A DNA stretch of 64,000 nucleotides from Vanilla planifolia (Eukaryota; Streptophyta; Magnoliopsida; Asparagales; Orchidaceae). Position 1 is the stretch's first letter; each line of letters starts with the position of its first letter. Positions 45,113 through 58,509 of the stretch are shown here, piece after piece. The DNA lies in NCBI GenBank assembly GCA_023846275.1, contig JAIUJO010000157.1, positions 770,983-834,982 of the forward strand, read 5' to 3'. Position numbers and translations under genes: made by a program. The notes below the pieces were generated by a model, which saw nothing but the letters and a program-made list of their open reading frames with translations, was not told the DNA's origin and ran no database searches.

Positions 45113-48100
45113 CTCATCTTGATGTGCTCTATTTAATTAAATACATTTTATCATTCTGAATATTTTATTTCCTGGGGATTTCAATTTGTACGAAATATAA
45201 GAATCAAGTATGTTACACTTAACATATTTTTCATCTTAGAATCAAATATGTTAAGTGACCTAAACATCATTTTGATTTGGTAATATTTTATCTTACTAAT
45301 TGACCATATTTTTGTTTCAATAAATATTTACTTTACATTAAAATAATAATTTAAAGTTATTTAGAGTTGTTTAATTTTGCAATTTTTACTAACTCAAAAT
45401 AAAATTTGTTCATGATAAAAAAAAGAACATTAGATTCATTCAATGATTTATATTAAATTAAATAATTAATATTATAATTTAAATATTTTATATTCTAAGA
45501 TTTTTATATGTTTTATGAGGTATTTCAATTTGTTTTAGATTTGATGATTGTGGTTATTGTGTTCAATCACCTTAATATCTTCAACTGCAATGTTTCCACA
45601 TAATTTGTCACATTTCTTCAAAATCTTCTCTTTTATTTGGATATATTACAATGTAAATCTTAATATCCCTCCTACCACATTTACATCACTTTGATTTGTA
45701 AAAATACTTTACTTCACTTTACCTCATTTCATTTTAATATATGTTTACTTAACATTAAAAGAATGATTATAATATTTTTTTAATCTATTTGGGTAATTAG
45801 TAGTAATTCAAAGCTTGGTTTGATCGAGATGAAACAAACATTGTCGGAAATGCCTCAATGAATGCTATCAAATTAAATATTCATTTTTTATAATAAAACA
45901 TTCTATTTTTTGTGTTATGTGCATGCTTTAAGAGACACTTATATTTGAACTTGAATTGATTATTGAGAAGGTTACCATTGATCACTAATAATGGGATGAT
46001 TCTTTTTTGTAAAATTTATCTCATGTTCTTGAAATTTTTAATTTTGTCATTATTATATTATTATGATACTTTAATTCTTTTTTTATGTAAACATTTCAAT
46101 ACTCTAATTTTATTATATTACATCAGTTCAAATTTTCTTATTTAGAGTTTTAACATGTTATTAGTTATCACTTAAAATAATTTATTATTATTTCATAATA
46201 TTTAGTTTGATAAATTATAGTGTCTCTAAATAAGGTTTGATGATGATGAAGGAAATGATATTAGACTTGTCACAACAAGCTCAATCAAATATATATATAT
46301 ATTTTGTATCAATTGGTTTTGGCATGATTTTTAAAATATTTCATTTAACAAGAGATTTAATGAATTAGGATGTCATGCTCAGTCACCTTGGTATCCCAAT
46401 GTGTAGCTTTTCAATTTAATTTATATCATTTGTTCTAACTCAGTGGCCTTGGTATCCTTGAGTTGCATATTTTGCATTGTTTCAATTTATCTCACTTTAG
46501 CTTTAATAATTATTTACATCTATTCAAATAATAATCGGTTACTATTTATGTTTATTTACCTCGGCAATTTGTAGTAGTTGTTAACAAAGTTTTGTAGAGT
46601 TGAAACAAATCATTGGGTTTGGCTTGATGAGCAGCATTTAACTAAATATTTTTTTTATATTTTAAACTTCTTTATTTTGTAACCTTTTTGCATACTGAAT
46701 GAGGTATTTCAATTTGTAATACACTTGACCATCAAGAATATTACACACAATTTTTTGTTGTGTCAAATTTATATCACTTTGATTTGGTTATATAGAATTA
46801 CTATTTTTTATGACATTTCTATTTTGACATGTGCTTATGTAATATTAATACTATATTTTATTGTTATATTTTTTTGTTTAATCTAGTCATTCATTGTAAT
46901 TTGAAAGAAGATCTAATGGAAATCTAAAAATTATTATTGGACTTGTCTTGAATAACTCTATTGAAATAAACATTATTTTTTGGAATTTTAAATAGTTTCT
47001 TATTTCCATGTTTTTGTTCTTTGATTAAAATTTCTTATACATTTTATCTTATTTTCTCAAATATTTTGTTTAGTTACTGTTATATTTCTTTGAAAATGTA
47101 ATTGTCATTTCTTGTGACATTGACATCATTTTCGTTTGGTAATATTATTTTTATTTATCCTATTCTACATTGAATATATAACTATTTATTCTTTAAATGA
47201 TAACAAATTAATATTTAGTTTTTATTTGGTAAGTTGTAGTAATTAAAAGAGATGTTTGATCTAGATGAAACACATGCTTTTAACATTCTTTACAAGCTAT
47301 TTTCATATTTACATAATTTGACTAATGGGAATGTTAAACTTGATCTCGTTGGATTCTTGGAAAGCAACTTAGATAAAATTTATTTCACTATCTTAAATAT
47401 GTTGCTTTGTTTTAACAATATTATCATGTAACTATAAATCTCCTCTCATGAATCCTTTACAAATCATTAAATTTTTTAGATTACATTTCTCAAATTAATC
47501 AAATTTAAGGTTTAAGTTTTTTGCTTAGTATAAAAGTAATAATTTGTTATTTTATAAGTTTACTTTTTTAATATTTTATTTTTCTTTGATTTTAAAATTC
47601 TTTAGAAGGTATTTTGGCTCATACTTGATTTTAATTTGGCTATATTATAAACAAAGCATAACAGACATCATTAGACTCATCTCTCTGAGCTCTACTTAAT
47701 TAAACATTTTTTTTATTGCTTTAAATGTTTTTTTCTTAAGTTTTTGGTATATTTTAACAAAATTTTGATTTGCACTTGAACTAATGAATGGACACGTTAC
47801 ATTAAATCTTCTGAGTATCTTGAAACAGAACTTCTTTTTATAATTTATGTCATTTCTTAAATGTTTTTGCTTTTATTTTATAATACTACTATGAAGCTCT
47901 AATTCTCTTATTGTGTGACATTTGAATTACCTTCATTTATTTAAATTACATTACATTAATCTATCTCATTTATACTTTAATAAATATTTTATTATTATTT
48001 AAAATACTTTTTTTTTATTTATGCTAATTTCCTTTGGTAAATTGTAGTTGTTCTAAACGATGCTAGATCGAGAAGAAATAAAATTGTACGACTCAAATAC

Positions 48101-48124
48101 ACTAGCTATTTGTAATTAAATATT
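45113..48124 (+). repeat. AT-rich ~400-bp satellite, forward block 1
   Basis: Diverged head-to-tail monomers. Anchor words of the form gatgaaacaaacattgttgg + actc...gagctctatc...attaaat recur at about 45,395, 45,820, 46,228, 46,583, 46,900, 47,245, 47,640 and 48,055 (spacing about 315-425). Other shared words per monomer: ttgatgat-aaggatgtta, gatctccttagtatctt, ttcaaatgttt, ttggttatattactatgaaac, ctcatgtga, atatttacttaatatta, ggtaattcatagtaatt. Monomers are only moderately similar and AT-rich. The first monomer is cut at the LTR junction. I found no coding capacity. Confidence 0.85.
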
Positions 48125-49770
48125 ATTTAGTATTGAATAAATATTTATTAAATAAGGCTATTATATCAAGTCCAATGGCTATTGTTTCATCGTGATATGA
48201 TCTCATTGAAATTTTAACAAATTAACAAATATAAAAAGGATAACTAATAAAAAATTATTATTTTAAAATTAAATAAATATATATTAATTTTAAAGTAAAA
48301 GAAGTTGTAGTAACGTAATATAACCAAATCATAATGATGTAAATGTTTCACTATTATGGAATTAACCGTATTAATATACCAAAATAACGGTAAAGCATTT
48401 GATGAAATAGTGAAAATTGGAATGGATAATTTGAATTCCAATATAGTCTAGAAATCAAGTGCGATGTCCTCGATCATTAAATAATCTAGTAATCAAAGTT
48501 ATCCTACAGTTGCCAAAAAAATTAATATTTAATATGCTTGAGTTAATCAAGATAAGACCAATAATGTTGGTTTTGTTTTTTCAATTGGAGCTCGTTTATA
48601 ATAGCATTGAATTGCCAAATTTAGTAAGAATAAAACTTTTAAACATTTTATTTAAGTAGTGGTAGAGTATATACTCAAGAAGAAATGACATAATTTGATA
48701 TAATATAATATCACAAAATAAAAGATGTAAAAATGTACTTGATAGTAGATTTAGGTATACATGACAATATAACCAAACCAAAGTAAAAAATTTAAAAAAA
48801 TGACATAAATTATACTTAAAAGTTGCATTCGAAAATATTGAATAGATGTATGATAACATCCTTGATCATCAAAGAAATTTAAAATGAAAATTCTTCATAA
48901 GATAAATAAAAATAATGAAAAATATTTTATAAATAATTAAAAACAAAATGATTATCTAAATGGATAGACATCATCAAGATGAGTCGAACGATATTTTTTT
49001 CATCATTATTTCGAATTATTGTGAATTAAAAAAGTAAATAAATATTAATAATAAGAAAATATTCTTTAATTTTAAGTAAGTATATATTCAAAAATTAGAT
49101 ATCATAAATTGAGGTGTTGCAATATTTCAAAATTAATGTATTGTGAAGGTCACATGAGAGTAGATTTAAAATTTCAAAGCAACAAAAACAAATAGAAATG
49201 AAAAATTTTTAGAAATGAAATTAATTGTGGGAGGATGTTTTATTCTTAGATATTGAGAAGATCAAGTGTTATATCGTCAATTATCAAATCAATTACAAAT
49301 CAAAATTTCTCGTTAAACTCATCAAAATGAAAGAAAAAAATTTAACATTTAAAAATGAAAATTTAATTTGATATTTCCTGACGAGTTGATTCCAATCACT
49401 TTTGTCATGTTTCAATCAAAGTTCAATTGTAATTACAACTTACCAAAGTAATTAACATTAAAAATAAGAAATTATTTTCTTAAATTAATTTACTTTATAA
49501 TAAAGTTAATATAAAATAAGTTTAATAAATATAATATAACAAAATCAAAGTAATGTAAAGGTCTAAGAAGTAAAAATTTAGAGTTTTATAATAATTAAAC
49601 CTAATAAAAGCATAAAATTTGAAGAAATGATATAAATTATGTGCAAAAAAATTCAAGAAATTATGCCAATCAACTGTAAAATATCATTCAACTTCAAATC
49701 ATGTGCAAATTGAAATTTCTATTAAAACAAGACCATGTAATGGAAAATAAAATATTTAAAAATATATGCT
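48125..49770 (-). repeat. AT-rich ~400-bp satellite, inverted block
   Basis: About four monomers in reverse orientation. Reverse-complement anchors lie at about 48,150-48,200 (tccaatggctattgtttcat), 48,550-48,600, 48,962-49,010 (gatgagtcgaacgatat) and 49,380-49,440. Forward orientation resumes with ctccttagtatctt near 49,780. Confidence 0.8.
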
Positions 49771-50985
49771 ACACTTTATCTCCTTAGTATCTTTTAGTGA
49801 GAAACTCTCATACAATTTATCTTTTTTCTCTTAAGCTTAGCTTTGATTTTGTTATGAAACTATATAACCTTAAAACTCTTCCTATAGCTCTCTTTTATTG
49901 GTTTGATTTGTTTATATTACATTGCTTCCTTTTATCTCATTTAAAATTTTTTATATATTTGCTTAGTATTATAATAAAAATTTGATATTTTTTTTGCTTA
50001 TTTAATTTGGTAATTCATAGTAATTCCAAAGGTGCTACCATTCAAATGGCATGGATTCCTTTGTACTTGTCCAAATATCTCTCTCGAATTAAATGTTAAA
50101 TTTTGCATTTTTCAAAATTAACTTTTCTGGAGTTGTCATGTGTTTTATCAGATATTTTGATTCATACATAATTTGTTTATCAAGCATGTACATTCGAATT
50201 CCATATTTTCTCAAGAGGCAATATTACCATCAAATTAACCTTTTTTCTTTAAATAATTCACTTTAATTAAGTTATATTACTATGTAAATCTTAGTCTACT
50301 CTCATATGATCGATAAATCACATTTATAAGGTTATATTACATTGCATCAATTTATCATATTTTACCTTCAATATATATTTACTTAATTTAATATAGTAAC
50401 TTGTAGCAATTGCAAATGAGATTTGACAGAGTTGGGATAGTGTAATTTAACTGATCCAAATGGGCTCTAACCAATTAAATATTATTTTTATAATGCTAAT
50501 TATTTTAGTTTCTATCATTTTGGTAATCTTTAAAAGACATTTTCATTCCTAACTCAATTAATAACAAAGGATATTAAATTTAGTTTTTGAAGTGTCATCG
50601 AATATAATTTTACCATACAAATTGTCTCATTTTTTCAAATGTTTCACACTGATTGTTTTGCAATACTATGAAACTAAAATTCTTGTATTTTCCAACATTG
50701 AGATTGCAAAGATTTAGTTGTAATTATTTATGAAAAATTTATAACTATTTATGTTTATTTACATTGGTCAATTTAGTGATTCAAAATGTGGTCTAATGAA
50801 AAAAACAAACGTTGTTGGACTCACCTTAACAATATCTATCCAATTAAATTTTTATTCTTATATTTTGCAACATTTTATTTTCTATTATTTTGGCATTTTG
50901 TTAGAGACATTCAATTTGACAAAAGATTTTTATCACCATTAAAAAATTTGTTTATCATTTTATCTTATGAGCCTATTTTTGTGTG
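49771..50985 (+). repeat. AT-rich ~400-bp satellite, forward block 2
   Basis: Three further forward monomers with anchors at about 50,027, 50,418 and 50,785, interrupted at about 50,985 by an LTR-like insertion. Confidence 0.8.
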
Positions 50986-53025
50986 AATCAGGTTTAGTTG
51001 TGAGGAACAAGCAATGCACTTTTGAAGATGGTTAATTAAGGATATTTAAAGTACCTTGGAGTCATTATTATGATCCAAGGATTGCATATATTGCATCACA
51101 TTTTATTATGATTAATTAAGCACAGCTATTCATTAAAATGCTTTAAGATTACATTGAAAACATTCATTGATTTAGGAAGCTGTGTTTTAATTTTCAATCA
51201 GTTGATCCATTCAAATTCAACTAAAATCATTCTATGACTGAAGAAATATAAGCCTTCATTTTTCGATAATTTAATTGTTTCATTGGTCAAATCTTATATA
51301 TATTTACAAAATTTCATTTTAAACATTGGTCTAAATTAGGAAAAATAATTTTTTAGAAAAGTTCAATAATTTAAAGAAGGAAAATTATCCTTGCTACATC
51401 ACAGGTATGATTTCAAGTGCCAATTCTCAGATTGATCGAGTCTGAGTGGGATAAGGCAATCTTGAAACTATATTGGAGTGAGCCATGGGAAGGACTAACA
51501 TGATCTAAACTTGAAGCAAGTTTACAATGTGTTGCAACAAACCCATAATCATATTAAGCCCATTTCATGCGAGTGGCCAAAGTGGTGAAATCTTGAGAGC
51601 CCGATGATGGAGCTAGCCATTATTTGTGCTCAAATTAATGATGTGCAAATGTTCTTTTAGAGGTCAAGCTACTTTTATATTCCATGGTGTGTGACTAGTG
51701 TTTTCCCATTATTTAGTATTATTTTGCCGTTACATGAATTCCTATCATCTGATCGTTGAACGAATGACTAATATTTTAGATGCTTATAACCATTACTTTA
51801 TTGCTCATATCTGATGACCACAACCTCATAGGGATTTATTTGTTGCAACAAAATCACTTTTTTCATTGCTCCTAATTCATTTGACTTCTTATTATCCATT
51901 TTTTATCTTAAAACTAAGGTAATTTTAGCATTTACTATTGATCATTATGCAATCTAGATCTTATTTGACATGATCAATTAAAATAGTTAAAATCAATCTT
52001 GATCAAATCATGCATATCTCATATGTTTCTATAGTCTTTGATTTGACGGTCCATAACTTCTTTGAGTTGATCCAAGAAGTCAAGTTAATCCTTCCTAAAG
52101 GCTAATTCCTTAACCATTATTAAGCTACTTGGAATTGTCTTTTAAGCTATTTTGTAATAGCTTTTTAAACTACTTTTCCTTGACATTCAAAATGACCATT
52201 ATAAATCTTTTTTCAAGTAAGCCTAACCATTATTAATGAAATGAACATAGAATGTGAACATTTAAATAATTGAAATGAGTGATACATAACATTTCACTTG
52301 TGCAAAACACTAATTTTGGCATTATAGGACCTAGCACTACTTAAAATTAAAAGCACTTTCTTGCGATGCATAATACTTTCAATCCTTTACTTTCTCACTT
52401 CTCTTCATAATTTTGACCTTATTATGCACTGCTATATTTATTAATAGGCATAGGATGTTCTATGTTTTCATTGGAAATAGTTTTTCTTGTTGCATATCTC
52501 CATTCGTTTGGATTATGTGCTCTGACACCTAGGAAAACCAAAGTTTAATTTTATCTTATAAAAATTTGAGATATGGTTGAGCTTGTAAAAGCTTGGGATA
52601 TTGTTTAACATGGAAAACCATGTTTGTTAGAGATGGTTGTAAGAAAAAAATCTCAATTAGATTAGAGGGAAAATATGAAAAAATTATAATTTTGAGGTGA
52701 ACCATAACTAAAAACCGCAAGTATGTTGAATGTGTTTTATGAGAAAAATCTCAAGTTATAACTCTTTTAATAGTGGAGTTTTTCATTTGTCGATTATAGG
52801 TGGATGTAGATTCAAGTTTAGAATAAATAACAAAAGCTATTCATGTGCCTCTTTAATTTTTTTTGTGTTTTTCTTAGTAAAATATTTAAAGATTGATTAA
52901 TATTTTTTGTAAACATTATATTATTTATAATAAAAAGTTTTAAAAAATTGATAATATACAAAAACAAAATTCTTTAGAACCAAAAATTGACCCCAATTTA
53001 TGCACACTTATTTGACTTCGGAATG
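50986..53025 (+). mobile_element. LTR-like insertion C in satellite (probable solo LTR)
   Basis: About 2 kb that interrupts the monomer series. It begins near tgtgaatcaggtttag and carries gcacttttgaagatgg and taccttggagtcat. Near its end it has ggtggatgtagattcaag (52,800) and aattgacccc (52,986), the same 3'-end signature as the other LTRs in the window. There is no PBS, gag or pol, so it is probably a solo LTR left by LTR-LTR recombination. It shares order and words with insertion D. Boundaries are approximate. Confidence 0.6.
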
Positions 53026-56000
53026 TAAATTTGATATCTAAATTACATTGTAATGCAATATTATCATACACTTATTTGACTTTTTAATATATATTTATTT
53101 AAAAATAATAAACAATAATTTATTCTTTTTTGCTTATTTTTGTATGATAATTAATAATAATTAAAAAATAGATATGATCGAAACAAAATAAACGTTGACG
53201 GAATCATATCAAAGAGCCTTATCAATTTTAATATCAAATTTTTTATATTTTTTAGACATTTGTTTGAAACATTTTAGCGTGATTTATGATATATTTCAGT
53301 TTCTACCTGATTTAATGATGGAGTGTGTTGCTTTTCATCTGCTTAATACCATGGAAATGAACTTTCAGATTAAAGTATAAGATTCTCTCGAGTTATTTTT
53401 TTTTAATTAGTTATATGACTATACTACTACATATATTCGTTCATCTGATGCTTGCATGAATTTGAGATTGACGTAATAGATTAGTTCAATTTATGTTATT
53501 ACAACTATAATATACAACTACTTAATGTAAAAAAAGTTATTTATTAATGTTTTTATTTATTTATTTTTGTAATCCATAGTGATTCTAGAAGAGGTCCAAT
53601 AGAAATGATAAAAATAAGGTTGAGCTTGACTCAGAAAGCTCTGTCTAAATAAATGTTCAATTTTAAATTTTGAAAATATCTTATTTCCAAATCTTTTATC
53701 ACTTTTTTAAAAAAATTTTATTTGTAACTAATTTTAAAATCAATGATATTACACTTGATGTTATTAATACATTGCAATGCAATTTTTCCATATAATTTTT
53801 GTCATTTCTTCAAATGTTTCGCTTCAAAATCGTTACTTTCCTATCTAACTCTAAATCTCTTTTCATGTCATACTTACATGAAATAAAATTTGTCATAATA
53901 CATTACTTCAATTTATGTTGTTTTAGCTATAATATTTATTTATCGAATATGATTATAATAAGAATTTATTATTTATTTATTTAAATTAGTAATTAACACT
54001 AATTATAAATAAGGTAAGATAGAGATGAAATAAATATTTTTTGACTCATCTTTACAACCTCTATCGAGTTAAGAGTTGACATTTTTTGTTTTAAAATATT
54101 TCTACTTTTTAATATTTTTGGATGATGGATTTAAATTTACAACTAATTGGGACATCAATTATATGGGGCACTTGATCTCCTTAGTATCTTGGAATGCAAC
54201 ATTCTTATAGTCTCATTTCCTCAAATCTTTTATCTGGATTTTGTTATATTATCATGAAAATCTAATTCTCCTCTCTTGTAGTCTTCTACATTGTATTGAT
54301 TTGGTTAATTATGTTGTCATAGTTAATTTTATTTCAAATTTAATATTGAGATAATTGATAATAAAAGAATATCATTTTATTATTTATGATTATCAATTTT
54401 ATTAACTTGTTGTAATTATGAATGAGGTTTGACCATGATGAAAAAAATTTCTATTGACTAAACTTGATGAGCTCTATCTTATTAAATATTCTTTTTCTCT
54501 ATTTTTAAATATTTTTAGTGTTTTAGCATGTTTCACTACCATTTTGATTCATAAAAAGATTTATGTTTGAGGATCTTGTATTCGATCTTCTTAATAATTT
54601 AGAATACAACTTTATTAAATAATTCATTGCCTTTTTTAAAAAGCTTTGCATTAAATTTCTTATAGTACTATGTATTTCCAAATTGCCACTTATGTGAAAT
54701 TTATGTTGCTTTTCTTTGGTATTTGATCGCAATTACAATGACATCTTATTGACATGAAACAATCATTGTCGAACTCATTTTCATGCGTTTTATGAAATAA
54801 ATATTTTAGTAATATTTTTAAAAATTTAATTTCATTGGGTTTTGTCGCATGTTATGTAACTCTAAATCACTTTTTGTGTTAATTTTGCAGGAAATTAACT
54901 TGTTTGTTTTGAAATTATTTCAATTTGTCTCATTTTATACTTAATACATATTTTCTTAATATTAGAGTAATAATTTATAGATATTTGCATTAAATGACTT
55001 TAGTATTTTGCCATAATTTTAATGTTTATGTAAATGAGAGAGAAAATGTAATTAGACCAATCTAAATTAACACTATCTATTTATGTTGTCATTGTTTATA
55101 TTTTCAAAAAAATTATTTTCTTGTGGTTTTTCATGATTTATAATAAGTTTGATTCATACTTGATTTCACAAATGAGGTTGTTACATTTTCTCTTTGTTTC
55201 GTTAGAACAAAGCTTTTCCAAACACGTTATCTCATTTCTTAAATTTCTTGTCATTTATTTGATTATATTACATTACCTCAATTTATATTATTATTATCGT
55301 ATTATATGTTTAAATATTATTAAAATATAATTTATTATTATTATTTTTAATTCAGTTTTGTAATTCGCAATAATTTTATTTGTTGTAATTAAAATGAAAC
55401 AAATGTCATTGAAATCATGATCGTGAGCTATTTCCACGCAAATATTTTTTTAAAGATTTTTGATTAAATTAATTTTTCTAGCATGATTTATAGGGCATAT
55501 TAATTTGTTCCTAAGTTAGGGAATGAGGATGTTACATATGATCTTCTTATTATCTTGTAATGTAGTTTTTTCACATAATTTATTTTTTTCTTCAAATGTT
55601 TTGTATTGATTTGAATATATTACTAAGAAACTCTAATTCTCCACTTATGTGACCTTACCATCACATCGATTTTTTATACTACATTCCTTCTATTTATCTC
55701 ACTTAAAATTTAATATATATTTACTTAATATTAAAATAATATATTATTATTATTTTTCATTAAGTACTTTGGCAAGTCATAGTAATTCCATTAAGGCCTA
55801 ATTTAGAGTGAACAAATTCTATTGGACTCATTTGGATGAGGTCTTTGCAACAAGATATTCATTTTGATATTATTAAATAGTTTAGTTTCTTTTTTATATA
55901 ATGCATTAAGTGCCATTTTAATTTTTATCCCAGTTGACATTTTTGGATGTTATATTAGATCTCCTTAGTATTATGCAAAGTAGCTCTGCCATATGATTTA

Positions 56001-57354
56001 TCTCATTTTTCAAAGTTTTTCACGTTGATTTGGTTATATGAGTTTGATAATCAAATTCTCCTCTAGTGTGACTACTAAGTCACTTTGATTTCTTTATATT
56101 GAATTTTTTCAATTTGCCTCATTTCAATGATAACTTAAATTTACTAAATATTAAAAAAAAAGATTTATTCTTACGTATGATTAATTACAATAACAATTTG
56201 TAATATTTGTAAAGAAATTTTGGACGATATAAAATAAATATTATCTCACAAAAATTAGTGTGCTATGACTAACTAAATATTCTTTTTTATCTTCTAATTT
56301 ATTTTACTTCTATGGTTTTAAGAAAATATCACAAGAGTTTTTAATTAATACATGATTTAGTGATCTAGGATGTTAAACTTAATCTATTAACTTTCATAGA
56401 TTGTAGCTTTTGTAGAAATTTTATCATATTTTTTTGAAATTTAATCTTTTATTTCATTATATTACTAGGAAACTCTAATTCTCCTCTATTATGATGTTGA
56501 TGTCATATTGATTTGCCTATATTATATTTTCTTAATTTATTATTTCAACTTTAAAGCTAATTTAGTAAATTTGAGAATAAATATTTTTTATAATTATTTT
56601 GTAATTCACAATGATGTAAAGACAAGGTTTGATGAGATGAAATAAATGTCATTAGATTTGTCTTGATAACCTCTATCTGATGAATAATTCTTTTTTATAT
56701 TTTAAAGTATTTATTTTTTAATTTTTTTTTCATTAATTATGAGTTTTTTTAATTCAAACCTAATTTGATGATAAAAGATGTTATACTCAATCTCCTTTTT
56801 TTCTTGTAATGCTGCTTTCTTATGCATTTTGACTCAATTTTTAATTTATTACTTTGTTTTGGTTATATTACTATGATACTTTGAATTTCAACTTATGTGT
56901 TCTTTACATTTCTTTTATTTGTTTTAATTACTTTGTTTAAATTTATCTCATCTAAACTTCAATATACACTTACATAATTTTAAAATAATAATTTATATTT
57001 ATTTATTCTAATTTGTATTGGAAATTCATAGTACTTATGATTGAAGCTTATTTTTGTTGAAACAAACATCATTGGACTCATCTCAAAGAGGATTATCTAA
57101 TTAAATGAACTTTTTAAAATATTTTTAAATATTTTTTTTTCTTTTATTTAGACATAATTTATGATACTTCTTGATTTATACTTTATTTTATAATCATTGA
57201 TGATACACCTGATATCCTTATATCTTAAAATATAAGTTTTTTTTTCAAATTTATATTATTTCTTCAAATGCTTCACTTTTATTTGGATATATTGCTTTGT
57301 AACTGTAAATCTCCCCTCATGTGACCTTTTTATTCCATTGTTTTGGTCATATGA
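53026..57354 (+). repeat. AT-rich ~400-bp satellite, forward block 3
   Basis: About eleven forward monomers with anchors near 53,165, 53,585, 54,010, 54,420, 54,735, 55,025, 55,385, 55,795, 56,215, 56,620 and 57,045. Spacing of 290-425 bp reflects internal indels. The short open frames here are chance. Confidence 0.85.
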
Positions 57355-58509
57355 ATGTTAATTAACCCTTCTGTTTGATAACTTAAACCATAAATAATAA
57401 CATTTTAATTTAACATTCATTGCCAAATAGCTTTACATGTAAAGAATAAGCCATGAACCTTTCAAGATGGTGAACTAGCAGTCGTAAAAGTATCTTGGAG
57501 TATCCAATAAGTTTTAAGGATTGATAACATGCACAATAAAGCTGAAATTGTTTGTTATTATGAAAAATTACAGGGACATGTTCATTCAACACACTTTGGA
57601 ATCCTAAGTCAACAATCTAATTATTTAATGACATCCTCAATTTAGAACATATTTAGATCCAATTTTTTCAATAATTTTTCTTTGGTTAAATCCTACTTAT
57701 GTATCTCTACTAAATTCAATTTTAGGTTGATTATAAAACTTAGGTCACTTAAAATGACATCTAAGATGTTTTGCATTATCTTTTGAAAAAGCTTTTTTTT
57801 TATTTTTATTGACCATTATAAAAACATTCTATAAATACCTAACATTTCGAATGAAATAATTGATAAATAACAACAACATTTTAACATCTTAAAGAGTGGT
57901 TGTATCGTATTCTGTTGGCATTAATTCCACTTTGCAGAACTTTTGACTTACAAAAACTTGGAATTCCTAATTCTTTTAGTTACACCAAAATCTTCTAAGC
58001 TTTTACTTTTTTCTACTCTCGTCAAAATTTTAAAATCTTTGTACCATTGTATGTTCATTAATAATCATAGGAAAATTTGTATGTTTTTAATAAAAATCAG
58101 TTTCTTATTATATTTTTCTATTTCATTTGGGTTTGGTAGCCTAAAATTTACGAAAGCATGTGTTTGGTTTCAACTGATAAAAATTAATTCGTGGATGAGC
58201 TGAAAAATCCATGGATTATTGTTTAACTCACAAAAAAAGGAGGTGAACTATTTGAAAAAACCTCTCCTTGTAACTTTTTGATAACTAGATTTTTTTCATT
58301 ATCTCGATTAACATTGGATGTTGTTTCTAATTTTAAACCAAAGTACGTAAAAATTAAGTCAACTTTTTTAAATTTATTTTTAGTTTTAATAATAATAAAA
58401 ATTTTAAATTAAAATTCTTATTAATAAAAATCTTTTACAAAAAAGTATTTTGAGAAAAAAATATAATCCAAAAATTAAATTTTATTTTAAAATCTATAAT
58501 TCACCCACT
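57355..58509 (+). mobile_element. LTR-like insertion D in satellite
   Basis: About 1.15 kb related to insertion C: cctttcaagatggtgaacta and gtatcttggagtatcc near the start, tggatgttgtttctaattt (58,315) and aattcaccca (58,498) at the end. The 8-base word tcatatga occurs just before (57,347-57,354) and just after (58,510-58,517), a candidate target-site duplication. It is shorter than C, so it carries an internal deletion. It has no coding domains. Confidence 0.6.
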
